Assembly: GCF_001500315.1 (NCBI RefSeq) | Contig: NZ_LLER01000018.1 | Coordinates: 1 to 64,000 of the forward strand | Source of the DNA: Staphylococcus auricularis | GTDB taxonomy: Bacteria; Bacillota; Bacilli; Staphylococcales; Staphylococcaceae | Reading direction: 5' to 3' | DNA length: 64,000 bases | In this document: positions 9,530 through 21,991 of the stretch, piece by piece | How positions within the stretch are numbered: position 1 is the first letter of the stretch | How the letters are laid out: each line of letters begins with the position of its first letter | Notes under the pieces: model-generated | Database searches by the model: none | The model's input: only the letters and a program-made list of their open reading frames with translations | What the model was told of the DNA's origin: nothing | Made by a program: the position numbers and the translations under genes

Positions 9530-10282
9530 TTAACGACGGGCATGATCGCTATCATCAGAAGTTGAATTTTCTCTGTGTTCAATATCATCTTTAACTGACA
9601 TCGTTTCATCTCGTCTCGTAAAGCTATCATTGTCATTCTGGGTTTGTGAATGTTGCGTTTCAGAGTCATGTATTACTTCATTTTGTTTTTGTGAATATTC
9701 TTCCTTATATTCATGAGGCGTTTCTGAATCTTCATGTGAGACAGGAGAAACCTCATGCACATCGACACGTTGTGCAACGCCGTCTTCATTAGAGACTACA
9801 GCGTTATCAGATTTTTTCAGTGCTCTAATGCGTTTTTTTAGATTTCGTGCTTCTTTTTTTGGAACTAAGGTTACATCGAGATCACCACCAGCTGTGGATA
9901 GCGACAATGTAGCTAGCCCATATTTTCGCATGATAGGCCCTTCTTCAATATTCAAGTTTTGTATACGAAAATAGGGTGCTTTTCTCGTTTTAATAAACCA
10001 AATACCTTTACGTACAGTAATCTCCTGGTCACCCACATCATAACGGAAAATTTTATATTTATAAATAGGTCGAATTAAAATCATGTAGACTGCAATCAAT
10101 ATGATAAGTACGACCCCTATGATAGTAACCCATTTAACCACCGTGTCGCCGGCCCAATGTAATAGAAATTGATTTGCAACAATCACCGAACCTAAAAGTA
10201 TCGCTAAAATGATACTAGTCATAACACCTGTAATACGCATTACAGGTTTAGCTGATGGGGACATACGTTGATAATTAGTCAT
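9530..10282 (-). CDS. PH-domain membrane protein with long acidic, polar tail
   Basis: About 250 residues. Two transmembrane helices lie at about 15-40 and 48-70 (IILAILLGSVIVANQFLLHW, VTIIGVVLIILIAVYMILI). They are followed by a bacterial PH (bPH_2, DUF304-like) domain to about residue 155. The last 95 or so residues are low-complexity, rich in D, E, Q, H and S, and probably disordered. It is the third of three consecutive PH-domain genes. The ATG at 10282 overlaps the previous stop by 8 bases and uses its AGAGGTG as ribosome site. I know no function for it; the tail is unusual for the family. Confidence 0.8.
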   Translation of the reverse strand: MTNYQRMSPSAKPVMRITGVMTSIILAILLGSVIVANQFLLHWAGDTVVKWVTIIGVVLIILIAVYMILIRPIYKYKIFRYDVGDQEITVRKGIWFIKTRKAPYFRIQNLNIEEGPIMRKYGLATLSLSTAGGDLDVTLVPKKEARNLKKRIRALKKSDNAVVSNEDGVAQRVDVHEVSPVSHEDSETPHEYKEEYSQKQNEVIHDSETQHSQTQNDNDSFTRRDETMSVKDDIEHRENSTSDDSDHARR

Positions 10283-11783
10283 GGTTCTCACCTCTCAAGT
10301 ACCATTGTTCTAAAGCTTCTACTTTGGATTGTTCTACGAATTCGAGTCCAATATCTTCATCCATAATACCTTTAGCAATTACAAAGTTGAAATTGAGCAA
10401 TTCGCTTCTGACAAGGAAAGGATTGCTATCCATTTCCATACCTAACACTTTATTATATTTGAAATAAGACTGCTCGATACCAAAGGTTGTAACGTCACGA
10501 ACGACCATTTCGTCATCTTTCACGTTGAAACCTGACATTTTAACAGAGGCTAAAGCATGCAACGCCATGATGACTGTGATCGCACCTGCCACTGCATAGC
10601 CCCAAGATGTGGAATAGTAATGGACAATACCGGCGATCGCAAATAATACGACAGCAGGAATCCAGAAGTGACGATGGTAACCACGCCAAGGCATGCCTGT
10701 TTCTGGCTCTTCAAAATGCATACTTGGTATCAAATCTTTCATCAATTCATATGCTTTGTCTCTTTTTATAAAAGGTAAAACTTTTACTTTTCCATCTTCA
10801 ACATTGTCATCACCAACATCACTACTTGTCATATCACTTGTGATAATGAGCGACATAGAAGTATAACCGAATAATTTTCTTAAGAATGACTGATTTTCAA
10901 CAATCGCTTGCATACGATCTACCGGTACAGTGATATGCTTCACTGTGAATAAACCATAACTAATATATAAGTGATTGCCAGATTGATCGACGGTGTAATT
11001 AAAATTACGCACAATAACGATCAACGTACCTACGATATAGCTGATAAGAATACCTATCATCAGTGTTGCGATCACTACGAGTGTCACAGATTGACCTAAA
11101 ACTGCAAATTCACCAAACAAGTCATCCCATGGTATAAATTCTGTAAAGTTACCAACGATCGGTCCAATCACCGCAAAGGCCACACCGATTGCCCCACTCG
11201 TCATCGCCATGAGTAGCAATTCCTTCACTGTCATATGGTATATACGATGTTTCTCCTCTATTGTGTCGGTATCAAGCGCTGCTTCAGATTGTGCTTCATT
11301 CGTCTCTACATGATCAGTTGACTGTGCTTGTTTTAGTTCACGTTGTTTTTCTCTCAATGCTTGTTGTAACATGTCACTCTGACTTTTTGAAATCGTATCA
11401 AGCACGATGCCATCACTCGGTGTTGTAACTTTAAGTTCAACACCTTTCACAAGTTGTTGGATGATCCCTTGGTTCGTATCCATAGATTGAATACGACGAA
11501 TATTTAATTCAGTTCGTTTCTTCGTCAAAATCCCTTTTTTCACGATAAAATGATCTCCCTCAATCCAATATCGTGTTTGATAGACCTCAAGAAACGCATA
11601 GACTGAAAGCACTATAATCAATATCATAAATCCAGATGGCATGATATAACTCATCGGATCCGTAAAATCAAAATCTCTAATGTTAAATACTAAAAAGATA
11701 ATAATAATAATAAAGTTTTGTTTGATTACGCTAATTAAACCGGATAAATAAGAAATAGGGTGTAATTTTTGTGGTTCAGACAT
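10275..11783 (-). CDS. YdbT-like multi-PH-domain membrane protein
   Basis: About 502 residues with several hydrophobic segments: near the N-terminus (FIIIIIFLVFNI, FMILIIVLSVYAFLEVY), in the middle (AIGVAFAVIGPIVGNF, VTLVVIATLMIGILISYIVGTLIVI) and at about 375-410. bPH_2-type domains follow hydrophobic pairs, including IRRIQSMDTNQGIIQ early and VPVDRMQAIVENQSFLRKLFGY later. It resembles Bacillus subtilis YdbT, which is paired with YdbS. The ATG at 11783 overlaps the upstream gene by 8 bases, with AGAGGTG as ribosome site. Function is unproven; a role in membrane homeostasis is speculation. Confidence 0.82.
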   Translation of the reverse strand: MSEPQKLHPISYLSGLISVIKQNFIIIIIFLVFNIRDFDFTDPMSYIMPSGFMILIIVLSVYAFLEVYQTRYWIEGDHFIVKKGILTKKRTELNIRRIQSMDTNQGIIQQLVKGVELKVTTPSDGIVLDTISKSQSDMLQQALREKQRELKQAQSTDHVETNEAQSEAALDTDTIEEKHRIYHMTVKELLLMAMTSGAIGVAFAVIGPIVGNFTEFIPWDDLFGEFAVLGQSVTLVVIATLMIGILISYIVGTLIVIVRNFNYTVDQSGNHLYISYGLFTVKHITVPVDRMQAIVENQSFLRKLFGYTSMSLIITSDMTSSDVGDDNVEDGKVKVLPFIKRDKAYELMKDLIPSMHFEEPETGMPWRGYHRHFWIPAVVLFAIAGIVHYYSTSWGYAVAGAITVIMALHALASVKMSGFNVKDDEMVVRDVTTFGIEQSYFKYNKVLGMEMDSNPFLVRSELLNFNFVIAKGIMDEDIGLEFVEQSKVEALEQWYLRGENHD

Positions 11784-12255
11784 CGGTATCTTCACCTCTC
11801 AAACGTTGAAAGACATCCGCTTCAATACGTTCTATATCTTCATTCGCCATCAACGGTAGTTCTAATTCATGTCCCGCCGTCGTTAACTCTAAAGCACTTA
11901 GATCCCAGCGGTTCATCAACGGATTCGTCTTCCTATCAGTAAATTGAATGCGTTCATATTTCATAATTTTTCGCGATTTGAAAATAAAATCACTTTTGAC
12001 TTCTAAAAATTCTGGCGTCACTTTATAAAACTGGAATTTATATCTCGCCCAAGGCCCAACGCAGATATAAATCACGTCTAGCGCAAGTAATACATAAAAG
12101 CCATAATCGAAAATATTGAGCCAATTAAAATGAATAGAGCAATATAATAACGCGAGTATAACCCCAATAGTTATAATCCCCTCAACAATTTCTGTAATGT
12201 AATAATATATTAACGCCTGCTTTGGGCTGCGATGATATGCTTCATTCGTATTCAT
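11776..12255 (-). CDS. YdbS-like PH-domain membrane protein
   Basis: A 159-residue protein the size of B. subtilis YdbS. Two transmembrane helices (IIEG-type segment at about 20-42 and IFDYGFYVLLALDVIYICVG at about 48-68) precede a bPH_2 domain containing the characteristic VERIQ-like MKYERIQFTDRKTNPLMNRW. It is the first gene of the three-gene PH-domain operon. All three overlap, so they are probably made together and may form one complex. No reaction can be assigned. Confidence 0.85.
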   Translation of the reverse strand: MNTNEAYHRSPKQALIYYYITEIVEGIITIGVILALLYCSIHFNWLNIFDYGFYVLLALDVIYICVGPWARYKFQFYKVTPEFLEVKSDFIFKSRKIMKYERIQFTDRKTNPLMNRWDLSALELTTAGHELELPLMANEDIERIEADVFQRLRGEDTDV

Positions 12256-12393
12256 GTCATACCCCTTTCAGCAATTTTTATTACTTATAACATATCATAA
12301 ATTCACTAAAAATAGGTCCCTTTATTTTATAAATTAATTAAAATAATGAATCAGCCGCTTTCTTTTGCCCTTTCACCTACTTCATGTTGCACT

Positions 12394-12425
12394 AAAAAAG
12401 GTAGGAACCATTCATGATTCCTACC
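12394..12425 (-). terminator. Rho-independent terminator of cshA
   Basis: Eight-base arms GGTAGGAA/TTCCTACC (12400-12407 and 12418-12425) close a 10-nt loop. The minus strand continues as T6. It lies 23 bases past the cshA stop. Confidence 0.93.
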
Positions 12426-12447
12426 TTGCTTACATCACACACGTTAC

Positions 12448-13953
<1,506 letters not shown>

Positions 13954-14205
13954 TTATTTGATATATACTTAATTACGTTCTTTTAATTGTGTAATTTTTT
14001 CAACTTCTTAATATTACCACTATTAAAACACAAGTTGCAAATATATTTTGTTAATCGAGTCATTAATAAAGCGCTAAAAAAGCAAATTATAATTAGAATA
14101 TGTGTTTTAACTTCATCACAATGCGATCTCACGCATGGATTAATACAGTTAAAGTATAGATCACTTTTATTTGGTTCCTTTCACCATCATAACAATCTTT
14201 AGGGT

Positions 14206-15576
14206 TTATCGTGAACCGTCATCTAATAATGCATCGACCGCTTCTTCTAATTTCATCCCTCTTGAACCTTTTACCAACACTTTATCCCCTGATTGGACCT
14301 GTTGTTTAAGCTGTTGAATTAACGCAGATTTATCATCGAAATGTTGCGCACTTTGAACAAAACGTTGACCTTCACGATGAATATTTGCTGCTTCTGTTCC
14401 GAACGTATAAAGTATATCAATCGCTTTACCCTCTAGATATGCTCCGACAGCTGCATGCATATCAGCGCTGTTGTCGCCAAGCTCTAACACATCACCAAGA
14501 ACGAGAATTTTACGACCTTCCATAGCACCAAGCGTATCTATAGCTGCTCTCATACTAGTAGGGCTTGCATTGTACGCATCATTAATCACAAGCCCACCTT
14601 GTGCTAATGGGTGTTGTTCCATACGCATGCCAGTAAGCTGCACTTGGGCGATGTTTTGTCGAATCATCTCATAAGTGAGTCCTAAATGTTTACCTACTGT
14701 AATCGCCATTGCTGCATTTTTCATGTTGTGTTTACCTAAGATTGGTAAATGATATTGTTCTTCTGCATTCAATGTGAACGAAATACCCTCTGAGGTGATC
14801 TCATCCAAGTGACATACGCATTTATTCTCTGCTTGGAGTCCTATACTGACAGCTTCGACTTCTTTTAATGTATTGACGTGTGGAGCGAGGAGCGGTTCAT
14901 CGCCATCATAGATAAATAAACCATCTGATTTTAGACCTGTTGTGATTTCAAATTTAGCTTGTGCGATACCTTCACGAGAACCCAGATCTTGCATATGAGA
15001 TTCTCCGATATTCGTAATTACTGCGACATCTGGGTGTGTAAGATGAGACAATAATTCGATTTGATGAAAACCAGACATGCCCATTTCTAAAATAGAGATT
15101 TCAGTATCATGATCTAACTCTAAAAGTGTGAGGGGTAAACCAATCTCATTATTATAATTACCTTGCGTTTTTTTTACTTTAAAGTGTGGTTTCAATACAC
15201 TTTCAATCATATCTTTCGTCGTCGTTTTACCGTTTGATCCAGTAACTGCAACGACTTTAGGATCGACGTCGTTTACATAGGCTTGGGCTAATTGTTGCAA
15301 TGCGTCGAGTGTATCTTCAACCCATATAATAGGACCAGAAACAGTTTTGTCTATCGTTGTTCCTTTTTCATAAAATGACGCACCTGCACCATCTTGTAGT
15401 GCTTGTTTCACAAATTGATGTCCGTCAACATTTTCGCCTTTAAATGGAATGAACAACATGCCAGGTTCGATTTGGCGTGAGTCGATTGTGACACCTTTGA
15501 TTGATTGTGATAAATCTTCCGCTTCTATGTCGCAAGGAATCCACTGTTGTATTTGTTTTAAGGTTACTTCAATCAT
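14206..15576 (-). CDS. murF: UDP-MurNAc-tripeptide:D-Ala-D-Ala ligase
   Basis: A 456-residue Mur ligase that adds D-Ala-D-Ala to complete the peptidoglycan pentapeptide precursor in the cytoplasm. The ATP-binding loop [10 protein letters not shown] is at 111-120. [22 protein letters not shown] and the C-terminal [11 protein letters not shown] are all MurF-like. It lies directly downstream of ddl, which makes its D-Ala-D-Ala substrate, with only 12 bases between them. Confidence 0.97.
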   Translation of the reverse strand: MIEVTLKQIQQWIPCDIEAEDLSQSIKGVTIDSRQIEPGMLFIPFKGENVDGHQFVKQALQDGAGASFYEKGTTIDKTVSGPIIWVEDTLDALQQLAQAYVNDVDPKVVAVTGSNGKTTTKDMIESVLKPHFKVKKTQGNYNNEIGLPLTLLELDHDTEISILEMGMSGFHQIELLSHLTHPDVAVITNIGESHMQDLGSREGIAQAKFEITTGLKSDGLFIYDGDEPLLAPHVNTLKEVEAVSIGLQAENKCVCHLDEITSEGISFTLNAEEQYHLPILGKHNMKNAAMAITVGKHLGLTYEMIRQNIAQVQLTGMRMEQHPLAQGGLVINDAYNASPTSMRAAIDTLGAMEGRKILVLGDVLELGDNSADMHAAVGAYLEGKAIDILYTFGTEAANIHREGQRFVQSAQHFDDKSALIQQLKQQVQSGDKVLVKGSRGMKLEEAVDALLDDGSR

Positions 15577-15588
15577 CGTTTATCAACC

Positions 15589-16764
<1,176 letters not shown>

Positions 16765-16924
16765 TTAGTGATAAAAATACGTGTTTGATCTCATTTAAAT
16801 GAAAGTCTCAAACCTAGCGTTTTCTATTTAAAACTGTAGTTGATTCTAGCAAATTAGTATAAAGTCATATAGAATCGGTATATAATAGATTATTAGGGAA
16901 ATATTCGATTTAAAGGAGTACATA

Positions 16925-18112
16925 ATGAATACTTCACGTCAATCAAAAAATGAACATTGGATACGCAAGATAGACTGGATACTCGTTGGTATCATTGCAT
17001 TGTTAGCCATCATTAGTGTCATTATTATTCACTCCGCGATGGGTGGCGGACAATACAGTTCCGACTTTAGTAATAGACAAATTATTTATTACATCTTAGG
17101 TGGCTTACTCGCCGCTTTAATTATGTTTATCTCGCCTAAAAAATTAATGAAATATGCCTATTTACTGTACGCGATCTTATGCGTGATGTTACTCGTTTTA
17201 ATCATCATGCCTGAAACGGCCATCACACCAATCATCAACGGTGCACAAAGTTGGTATACAATTGGACCAATCAGTATACAACCTTCAGAGTTCATGAAGA
17301 TCGTGCTCATCCTTGCATTGGCACGCTTAATATCACGTCATAACAAGTTTACATTTAATAAATCGATCGAAACAGATTTCGTTTTATTAGCTAAAATTAT
17401 TGGCGTATCTTTCATTCCGCTCATATTGATTCTACTGCAAAACGACTTAGGTACAACGCTCGTACTACTAGCTATTATTGCAGGTATCGTGATCATTAGC
17501 GGGATTACTTGGAAGATATTGGCGCCGTTATTCCTGACTGGTATCATCGCTGCTGCAAGTATTATCTTGTCAGTTATATTTAAACCAGAACTGATTGAAA
17601 AACTACTAGGCATTCAAACTTATCAAATGGGTCGTATTAATTCTTGGTTAGATCCATATACCTATAGTAGTGGCGAGGGTTATCACTTAACCGAATCAAT
17701 GAAAGCCATTGGTTCAGGTCAGCTGTTCGGTAAGGGCTTTAATAAAGGGGAAGTTTACATCCCTGAAAACCATACCGACTTTATCTTTTCAGTCATCGGT
17801 GAAGAATTTGGTTTTATTGGTGCAGTCGTACTCATTCTTATCTTCTTAGCACTTGTGTTCCATCTCACACGATTAGCTACAAAAAATGATGGACCGTTCA
17901 ATAAAATCTTTATCATAGGATTTATTTCTTTAATTCTCTTCCACCTTGTACAAAATGTAGGTATGACTATCCAATTATTACCTATTACAGGTATTCCATT
18001 ACCATTTATCAGTTACGGTGGTAGTTCGCTATGGAGCTTAATGTGTGGTGTCGGTATCGTGTTATCGATTTACTATCATCAACCTACACGGCTTTATCAA
18101 GAACAACAGTAA
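16925..18112 (+). CDS. rodA: SEDS-family peptidoglycan glycosyltransferase RodA
   Basis: A 395-residue polytopic membrane protein of the FtsW/RodA/SpoVE family with about 10 hydrophobic segments. The large extracellular loop motif (INSWLDPYTYSSGEGYHLTESMKAIGSG) and the C-terminal LPFISYGGSSL are diagnostic. These proteins polymerise lipid II with a class B PBP. An AAAGGAG site sits 7 nt before the ATG. It is the only plus-strand gene in this neighbourhood, divergent from ddl. FtsW is possible by sequence alone, but the ddl-linked position matches staphylococcal rodA. Confidence 0.9.
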   Translation: MNTSRQSKNEHWIRKIDWILVGIIALLAIISVIIIHSAMGGGQYSSDFSNRQIIYYILGGLLAALIMFISPKKLMKYAYLLYAILCVMLLVLIIMPETAITPIINGAQSWYTIGPISIQPSEFMKIVLILALARLISRHNKFTFNKSIETDFVLLAKIIGVSFIPLILILLQNDLGTTLVLLAIIAGIVIISGITWKILAPLFLTGIIAAASIILSVIFKPELIEKLLGIQTYQMGRINSWLDPYTYSSGEGYHLTESMKAIGSGQLFGKGFNKGEVYIPENHTDFIFSVIGEEFGFIGAVVLILIFLALVFHLTRLATKNDGPFNKIFIIGFISLILFHLVQNVGMTIQLLPITGIPLPFISYGGSSLWSLMCGVGIVLSIYYHQPTRLYQEQQ

Positions 18113-18140
18113 AAAAGCACCCCTATCACATAAGGTATAT

Positions 18141-18187
18141 AAAAAACGTCGATTGCACTTTTACAGGTGAATCGGCGTTTTCTTTTT
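18141..18187 (+). terminator. Rho-independent terminator of rodA
   Basis: Arms AACGTCGATT (18145-18154) and AATCGGCGTT (18170-18179), with one mismatch, are followed by TTTCTTTTT on the plus strand, 32 bases past the rodA stop. Confidence 0.8.
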
Positions 18188-18552
18188 AAATAAAGCAAAG
18201 TAGGATTAGCAAATGATTTAGAAAAAGGCATAAAAATAGGTACTCCTACTTGAGATCTTTACGTAAATCCCAATGTAGCAGTACCTTATATCATATGGAT
18301 TGATAACATTGATCTAATCTTTTTATATACAATAAGCAAAACCATGTCATATACTCATCTAAATCGGTATACGAACATGCTGGAACAATCTAGACTGTAT
18401 CGTTGTCCTTATGCTAAAAATTTCAAGCTACCTATTTCGAGGGTCGTGAACAAATTCGCAAGTGACCCTATTTACTTCTCATGTAAACCATTTAAACTAA
18501 ATCGCGATATCTATCTATGCAAAATGACAAATTAATCGTTCTATGTGAATTA
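18188..18552. other. Intergenic stretch with no supported gene
   Basis: 365 bases between the rodA terminator and the small gene at 18553. A 63-codon plus-strand frame exists at 18344-18535 but has no ribosome site and no recognisable sequence. A few imperfect inverted repeats (for example AGTAGGA near 18200 and TCCTACT near 18244) could be a decayed terminator. I assign no function. Confidence 0.4.
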
Positions 18553-18693
18553 TTACTTCAATTCATTTGTCGGTTTAATATTTGCTGGTAATGAATGCAT
18601 TACTTCAAGTCTAGATTTAGTTTTCTTTATGTTTACTCCTAATGATGATAACAACTTAACTACATTTTGCAATTTATCTTTATTGTCATCCAT
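18553..18693 (-). CDS. Small hypothetical protein, 46 residues
   Basis: The minus strand encodes MDDNKDKLQNVVKLL followed by a basic middle (NIKKTKSRLE) and end PANIKPTNELK, then TAA. The ATG has an AAAAGGTGTG ribosome site 6 nt upstream, and TAGAAT lies about 30 nt before that as a possible -10. The N-terminal half could form an amphipathic helix, and there is no cysteine or membrane segment. I do not recognise the family. The ribosome site and codon usage similar to its neighbours favour a real gene, but it is short. Confidence 0.6.
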   Translation of the reverse strand: MDDNKDKLQNVVKLLSSLGVNIKKTKSRLEVMHSLPANIKPTNELK

Positions 18694-18895
18694 GTTATCA
18701 CACCTTTTACTATAAGTTCATTTTTATTCTACCCTAATTAAATATAAATTACTACATAATTTTCGAATCTTTTAAAAACTTCACAATAAATAAATATAAC
18801 TAACATTATTCGTCTGTGTTTAAGGGTTCATCGTCATGGATTGAACCTCAAATTTAAGCTATATACAATCACACGGATTCAATTTCCTTTCATAT

Positions 18896-19105
18896 TTAAT
18901 ATAGCACAGTGCACCCGAGATCATAAACAGTTTTTTCTAATGTATTGAGGTTCATTGGTGTGTCAAATTCAATTTCGATTTCATCTGGATTGTCATTAAA
19001 GGCTACTCTGTCTGCACCGATTAAGTGTGTGAGCGTCGTTTCTATATGTTCACCTTCTGTCTGATCTTTCACTGGTTCCAAATAAATCGTCTTGGTTTGC
19101 TTCAT
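18896..19105 (-). CDS. csoZ: CsoZ-like small protein downstream of csoR
   Basis: A 69-residue protein with a ferredoxin-like pattern resembling heavy-metal-associated domains (EGEHIETTLTHLIGADRVAFNDNPDEIEIEFD). It occupies the place of csoZ, a putative copper chaperone gene co-transcribed with csoR in S. aureus. The canonical CxxC copper site is absent; the only cysteine is near the end (LGCTVLY). The name therefore rests on context and fold. It follows csoR by 12 bases. Confidence 0.75.
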   Translation of the reverse strand: MKQTKTIYLEPVKDQTEGEHIETTLTHLIGADRVAFNDNPDEIEIEFDTPMNLNTLEKTVYDLGCTVLY

Positions 19106-19117
19106 AATTAATTGATC

Positions 19118-19408
19118 TTACCCTTTCATCAACTTTTGAAACGTCACTAATAATTCTTCCATCGCTTCTTGTTGTTTACCGTCATTGACCTTGTCCATAA
19201 TACAGCTTTTCATGTGATAATCTAATAGTCGCATCGCCACACTATTAAGTGCTGAACGTGTCGCTCTGATCTGTGTGAGCACATCATCACAATACACATC
19301 TTCATCGATCATGCGATTAATCGCTCGCACTTGTCCTTCAATGCGGTTCAATCTCGATCTTAAATTGGTTTTAACTTCTTCGGAATGATGCGCATGTTGC
19401 TCCTCCAC
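19118..19408 (-). CDS. csoR: Copper-sensing repressor CsoR
   Basis: About 96 residues of a four-helix DUF156/CsoR regulator. The Cu(I) ligands C-H-C are in place: cysteine in DVYCDDVL, then histidine and cysteine in DYHMKSC. In copper-replete cells the protein leaves its operator. I chose the GTG at 19408 (VEEQHAHH), which has AGAGGGG 8 nt upstream and gives the expected length. A TTG one codon earlier is equally possible, and longer starts lack a ribosome site. A CsoR-type operator overlaps its promoter. Confidence 0.92.
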   Translation of the reverse strand: MEEQHAHHSEEVKTNLRSRLNRIEGQVRAINRMIDEDVYCDDVLTQIRATRSALNSVAMRLLDYHMKSCIMDKVNDGKQQEAMEELLVTFQKLMKG

Positions 19409-19441
19409 CAAAAGCACCCCTCTTTCATAATTCACGTTCAT

Positions 19442-19468
19442 GTTATACCCCGTCCCCGTATGAGTCAA
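19442..19468 (-). promoter_or_regulatory. csoR promoter with overlapping CsoR operator
   Basis: On the minus strand, TTGACT (19463-19468) and TATAAC (19442-19447) are separated by a short 15-nt spacer. The 17-bp sequence ATACGGGGACGGGGTAT (19445-19461) fills that spacer. It resembles GC-tract CsoR operators of Bacillus and staphylococcal copper genes, so it predicts autoregulation of csoR-csoZ. Confidence 0.7.
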
Positions 19469-19549
19469 ATGTCAAACTGGTAAATAAGTGATACAATGTT
19501 GTAGAATTTAAAAACAAAGTGATCAACGTTACATAAAGGAGGACAGCTT

Positions 19550-21040
19550 ATGTTTGATTTTTTTCCATACATGACAGCTTTTGGATCGACAAACTTAATT
19601 CTTAACATCGTTTTAATTGGCGCCTTCCTTTTAAATATTATCTTTGGATTTACCATTGTATTTCTAGAGCGACGTTCTGCAGGATCGATTTGGGCATGGC
19701 TATTTGTACTGGCCTTCATCCCTATCTTAGGATTCATTCTCTATCTGTTATTCGGTCGCCAAATCCAACGTTCTCACATTTTCAAATTGAATGATGAAGA
19801 CAAAATTGGACTTGAGATGATCGTTAAAGAACAACTCGCAGAAATACAATCCGATGACTTTTCCAAAGGCAGTTATGAGATCGTGAAATATAAAGACATG
19901 ATTCAAATGTTGTTAGGGAATAATTCAGCCTTTCTTACTACAGATAATGATATTCAAATCTTTACAGATGGTAAGAAAAAATTCGATAAATTACTAGAAG
20001 ATATTGAGCAGGCTCGCGATTACATACATATTCAGTATTACATCATTCGTAATGATGGTTTAGGTAAGCGCATTTTAGAGGCACTGGAACGTAAACTAGA
20101 AGAAGGTGTAGAAGTTAAAATGCTTTACGACGATATGGGTTCTCGTGGTCTATCACTGAAAGCCTTTAAATCATTTCGTAAAAAAGGCGGACAAGTTGAG
20201 GCGTTCTTCCCATCTAAGTTACCACTCATCAATTTACGTATAAATAACCGTAACCATAGAAAAATCGTCGTGATTGATGGTCACATCGGCTACGTTGGCG
20301 GCTTCAATGTAGGTGACGAATATCTCGGCTTGAAGAAAAAATTTGGTTACTGGCGTGATACCCACCTACGTATCGTCGGAGATGCGGTTAATGCCTTACA
20401 ATTACGTTTTATGTTAGATTGGAACTCTCAAGCTTCTCGTGACAATTTACAATACGAATCACGCTACTTCCCTGATGTTGATTCTGGCGGTACGACCGGT
20501 GTTCAAATCGCAACGAGTGGCCCTGATGAAGAATGGGAACAAGTCAAATACGGTTATTTGAAAATGATCGCTTCAGCGAAAAAATCCATTTTCATACAAT
20601 CACCTTATTTCATCCCAGACCAATCATTCCTAGATGCCATTAAAATCGCTGCGCTAGGTGGGATCGACGTTAATATTATGATTCCTAGTAAACCGGACCA
20701 TCCATTCGTCTTTTGGGCAACGTATAATAATGTCGCATCATTATTAGATTCTGGCGTTAACGTGTTCCATTACGACAATGGTTTCCTCCATGCGAAAGTG
20801 ATGGTTATCGATGACGAAATTGCGAGTGTAGGTACGACAAACATTGATCACCGCAGCTTTACTCTTAACTTTGAAATCAATGCCTTTATTTATAACTCAG
20901 ATATTGCAAAACAATTGAGAGACAGTTTCTATGAAGATCTAGAGGTCTCTTACCGTCTGACAAAATCACTTTATGAAAAACGAGGCTTATGGATTAAATT
21001 TAAAGAAGGTATCTCAAGACTTATATCACCGATTCTGTAG
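19550..21040 (+). CDS. cls2: Cardiolipin synthase
   Basis: A 496-residue phospholipase-D-superfamily enzyme that condenses two phosphatidylglycerols into cardiolipin at the membrane. Two N-terminal transmembrane helices (about 14-38 and 46-69) precede two HKD motifs, H236-K238-D243 ([10 protein letters not shown]) and H414-K416-D421 (HAKVMVIDD). An AAAGGAGG site precedes the ATG. The gene is divergent from csoR. Length and motifs match S. aureus Cls2, the main housekeeping paralogue. Confidence 0.96.
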   Translation: MFDFFPYMTAFGSTNLILNIVLIGAFLLNIIFGFTIVFLERRSAGSIWAWLFVLAFIPILGFILYLLFGRQIQRSHIFKLNDEDKIGLEMIVKEQLAEIQSDDFSKGSYEIVKYKDMIQMLLGNNSAFLTTDNDIQIFTDGKKKFDKLLEDIEQARDYIHIQYYIIRNDGLGKRILEALERKLEEGVEVKMLYDDMGSRGLSLKAFKSFRKKGGQVEAFFPSKLPLINLRINNRNHRKIVVIDGHIGYVGGFNVGDEYLGLKKKFGYWRDTHLRIVGDAVNALQLRFMLDWNSQASRDNLQYESRYFPDVDSGGTTGVQIATSGPDEEWEQVKYGYLKMIASAKKSIFIQSPYFIPDQSFLDAIKIAALGGIDVNIMIPSKPDHPFVFWATYNNVASLLDSGVNVFHYDNGFLHAKVMVIDDEIASVGTTNIDHRSFTLNFEINAFIYNSDIAKQLRDSFYEDLEVSYRLTKSLYEKRGLWIKFKEGISRLISPIL

Positions 21041-21071
21041 AGTTAACGCTATAAAATTAACTTCATATTTT

Positions 21072-21157
21072 TATTAAAAAAGCGAGATTGGAACACGACT
21101 TTGCCTGAATCAATCAAGCAAGCGTGCGATCCAACCTCGCTTATTTTATATATTATG
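21072..21157. terminator. Bidirectional terminator between cls2 and the M23 gene
   Basis: AAGCGAGATTGGA at about 21080 pairs imperfectly with the sequence ending TCCAACCTCGCTT at about 21153. A T-run follows on each strand (TTATTTTAT on plus, CTTTTTTAAT on minus). It serves two convergent genes. Confidence 0.75.
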
Positions 21158-21225
21158 GACGATTTTTTTGGAAGATGAAATGGCTTCGCGGAAGTGTGCC
21201 ATGGTGCTTATAAGATGATGGACAT

Positions 21226-21810
21226 TTATTTCTCTAGATCATATAGACTTTTTTCGCCATCAGGTAATTGATCCACAAAATCCGCTGGATCTTCAGCGTA
21301 TTTGTTACCTACGCCGCCTTTCATGCGTTGAAAATGAAGGTGTGGACCGGTCGTCTGCTCACCTGTGTTACCAGATAATGCAACGACGTCCCCTCTCTTC
21401 ACTTCATCCCCAGTTTCTACTTTGTACTCACTTAAATGCATATACCATTCATAATGCTTACCGTCATCTTCTGCAATCTGTAATACATTTCCGCCTAATT
21501 TATCCTTAAAGGTACGTGTCACTATGCCATCTGCAGCTGCTTTAATCGGTGTTTTTCTTGGCAATGCATAGTCAATGCCATAGTGTTTCCCATCGAAGTC
21601 AGCATATTCATATTCGCCAAAGGTTTCTGTCTCTCTACTGCCATCAAACAAATCATCCCAGTCATAATCATCTTCAGACTGATCTGAAGATGCAACTGTG
21701 GTTTTAATATCATTAAACCAAGATTGTATGCGTTCCATGTTGGTGAAAATGAGTATCGCAGGAATTAAGATTACACCGCAAATCAATAAAATTTTTATCG
21801 CTCTCTTCAC
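21226..21810 (-). CDS. Membrane-anchored M23 (LytM-type) peptidase
   Basis: 194 residues. An N-terminal transmembrane anchor (residues about 7-23) is followed by an acidic linker rich in D and S (40-72), then the M23 domain. Zinc ligands are visible: H76-x3-D80 (HYGIDYA) and the HxH pair H157/H159 (GPHLHF), with the catalytic H125 in YMHLSEY. All expected ligands are present, so activity against peptidoglycan cross-bridges is plausible. The gene is monocistronic and convergent with cls2. Confidence 0.9.
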   Translation of the reverse strand: MKRAIKILLICGVILIPAILIFTNMERIQSWFNDIKTTVASSDQSEDDYDWDDLFDGSRETETFGEYEYADFDGKHYGIDYALPRKTPIKAAADGIVTRTFKDKLGGNVLQIAEDDGKHYEWYMHLSEYKVETGDEVKRGDVVALSGNTGEQTTGPHLHFQRMKGGVGNKYAEDPADFVDQLPDGEKSLYDLEK

Positions 21811-21991
21811 GATTCTTTGTACCTCCCAGTAATTGGTAACAATCTATTATACGAGTTTCTTCTCCCTCGCTCAATGTTAATGCCCAAATCTAGGTCTAAT
21901 GAATGAGTAGCGATCTACTTCTATTTCTCTTTTATTTGTACTTAAACAAAAGATGAAGAACCATAAAAATGATGTAACACCTGTCATATAG

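Noticed and set aside
18344-18535. 63-codon plus-strand frame between rodA and the small gene
   Set aside because: No ribosome site, no recognisable similarity, and an odd residue composition. Probably chance.
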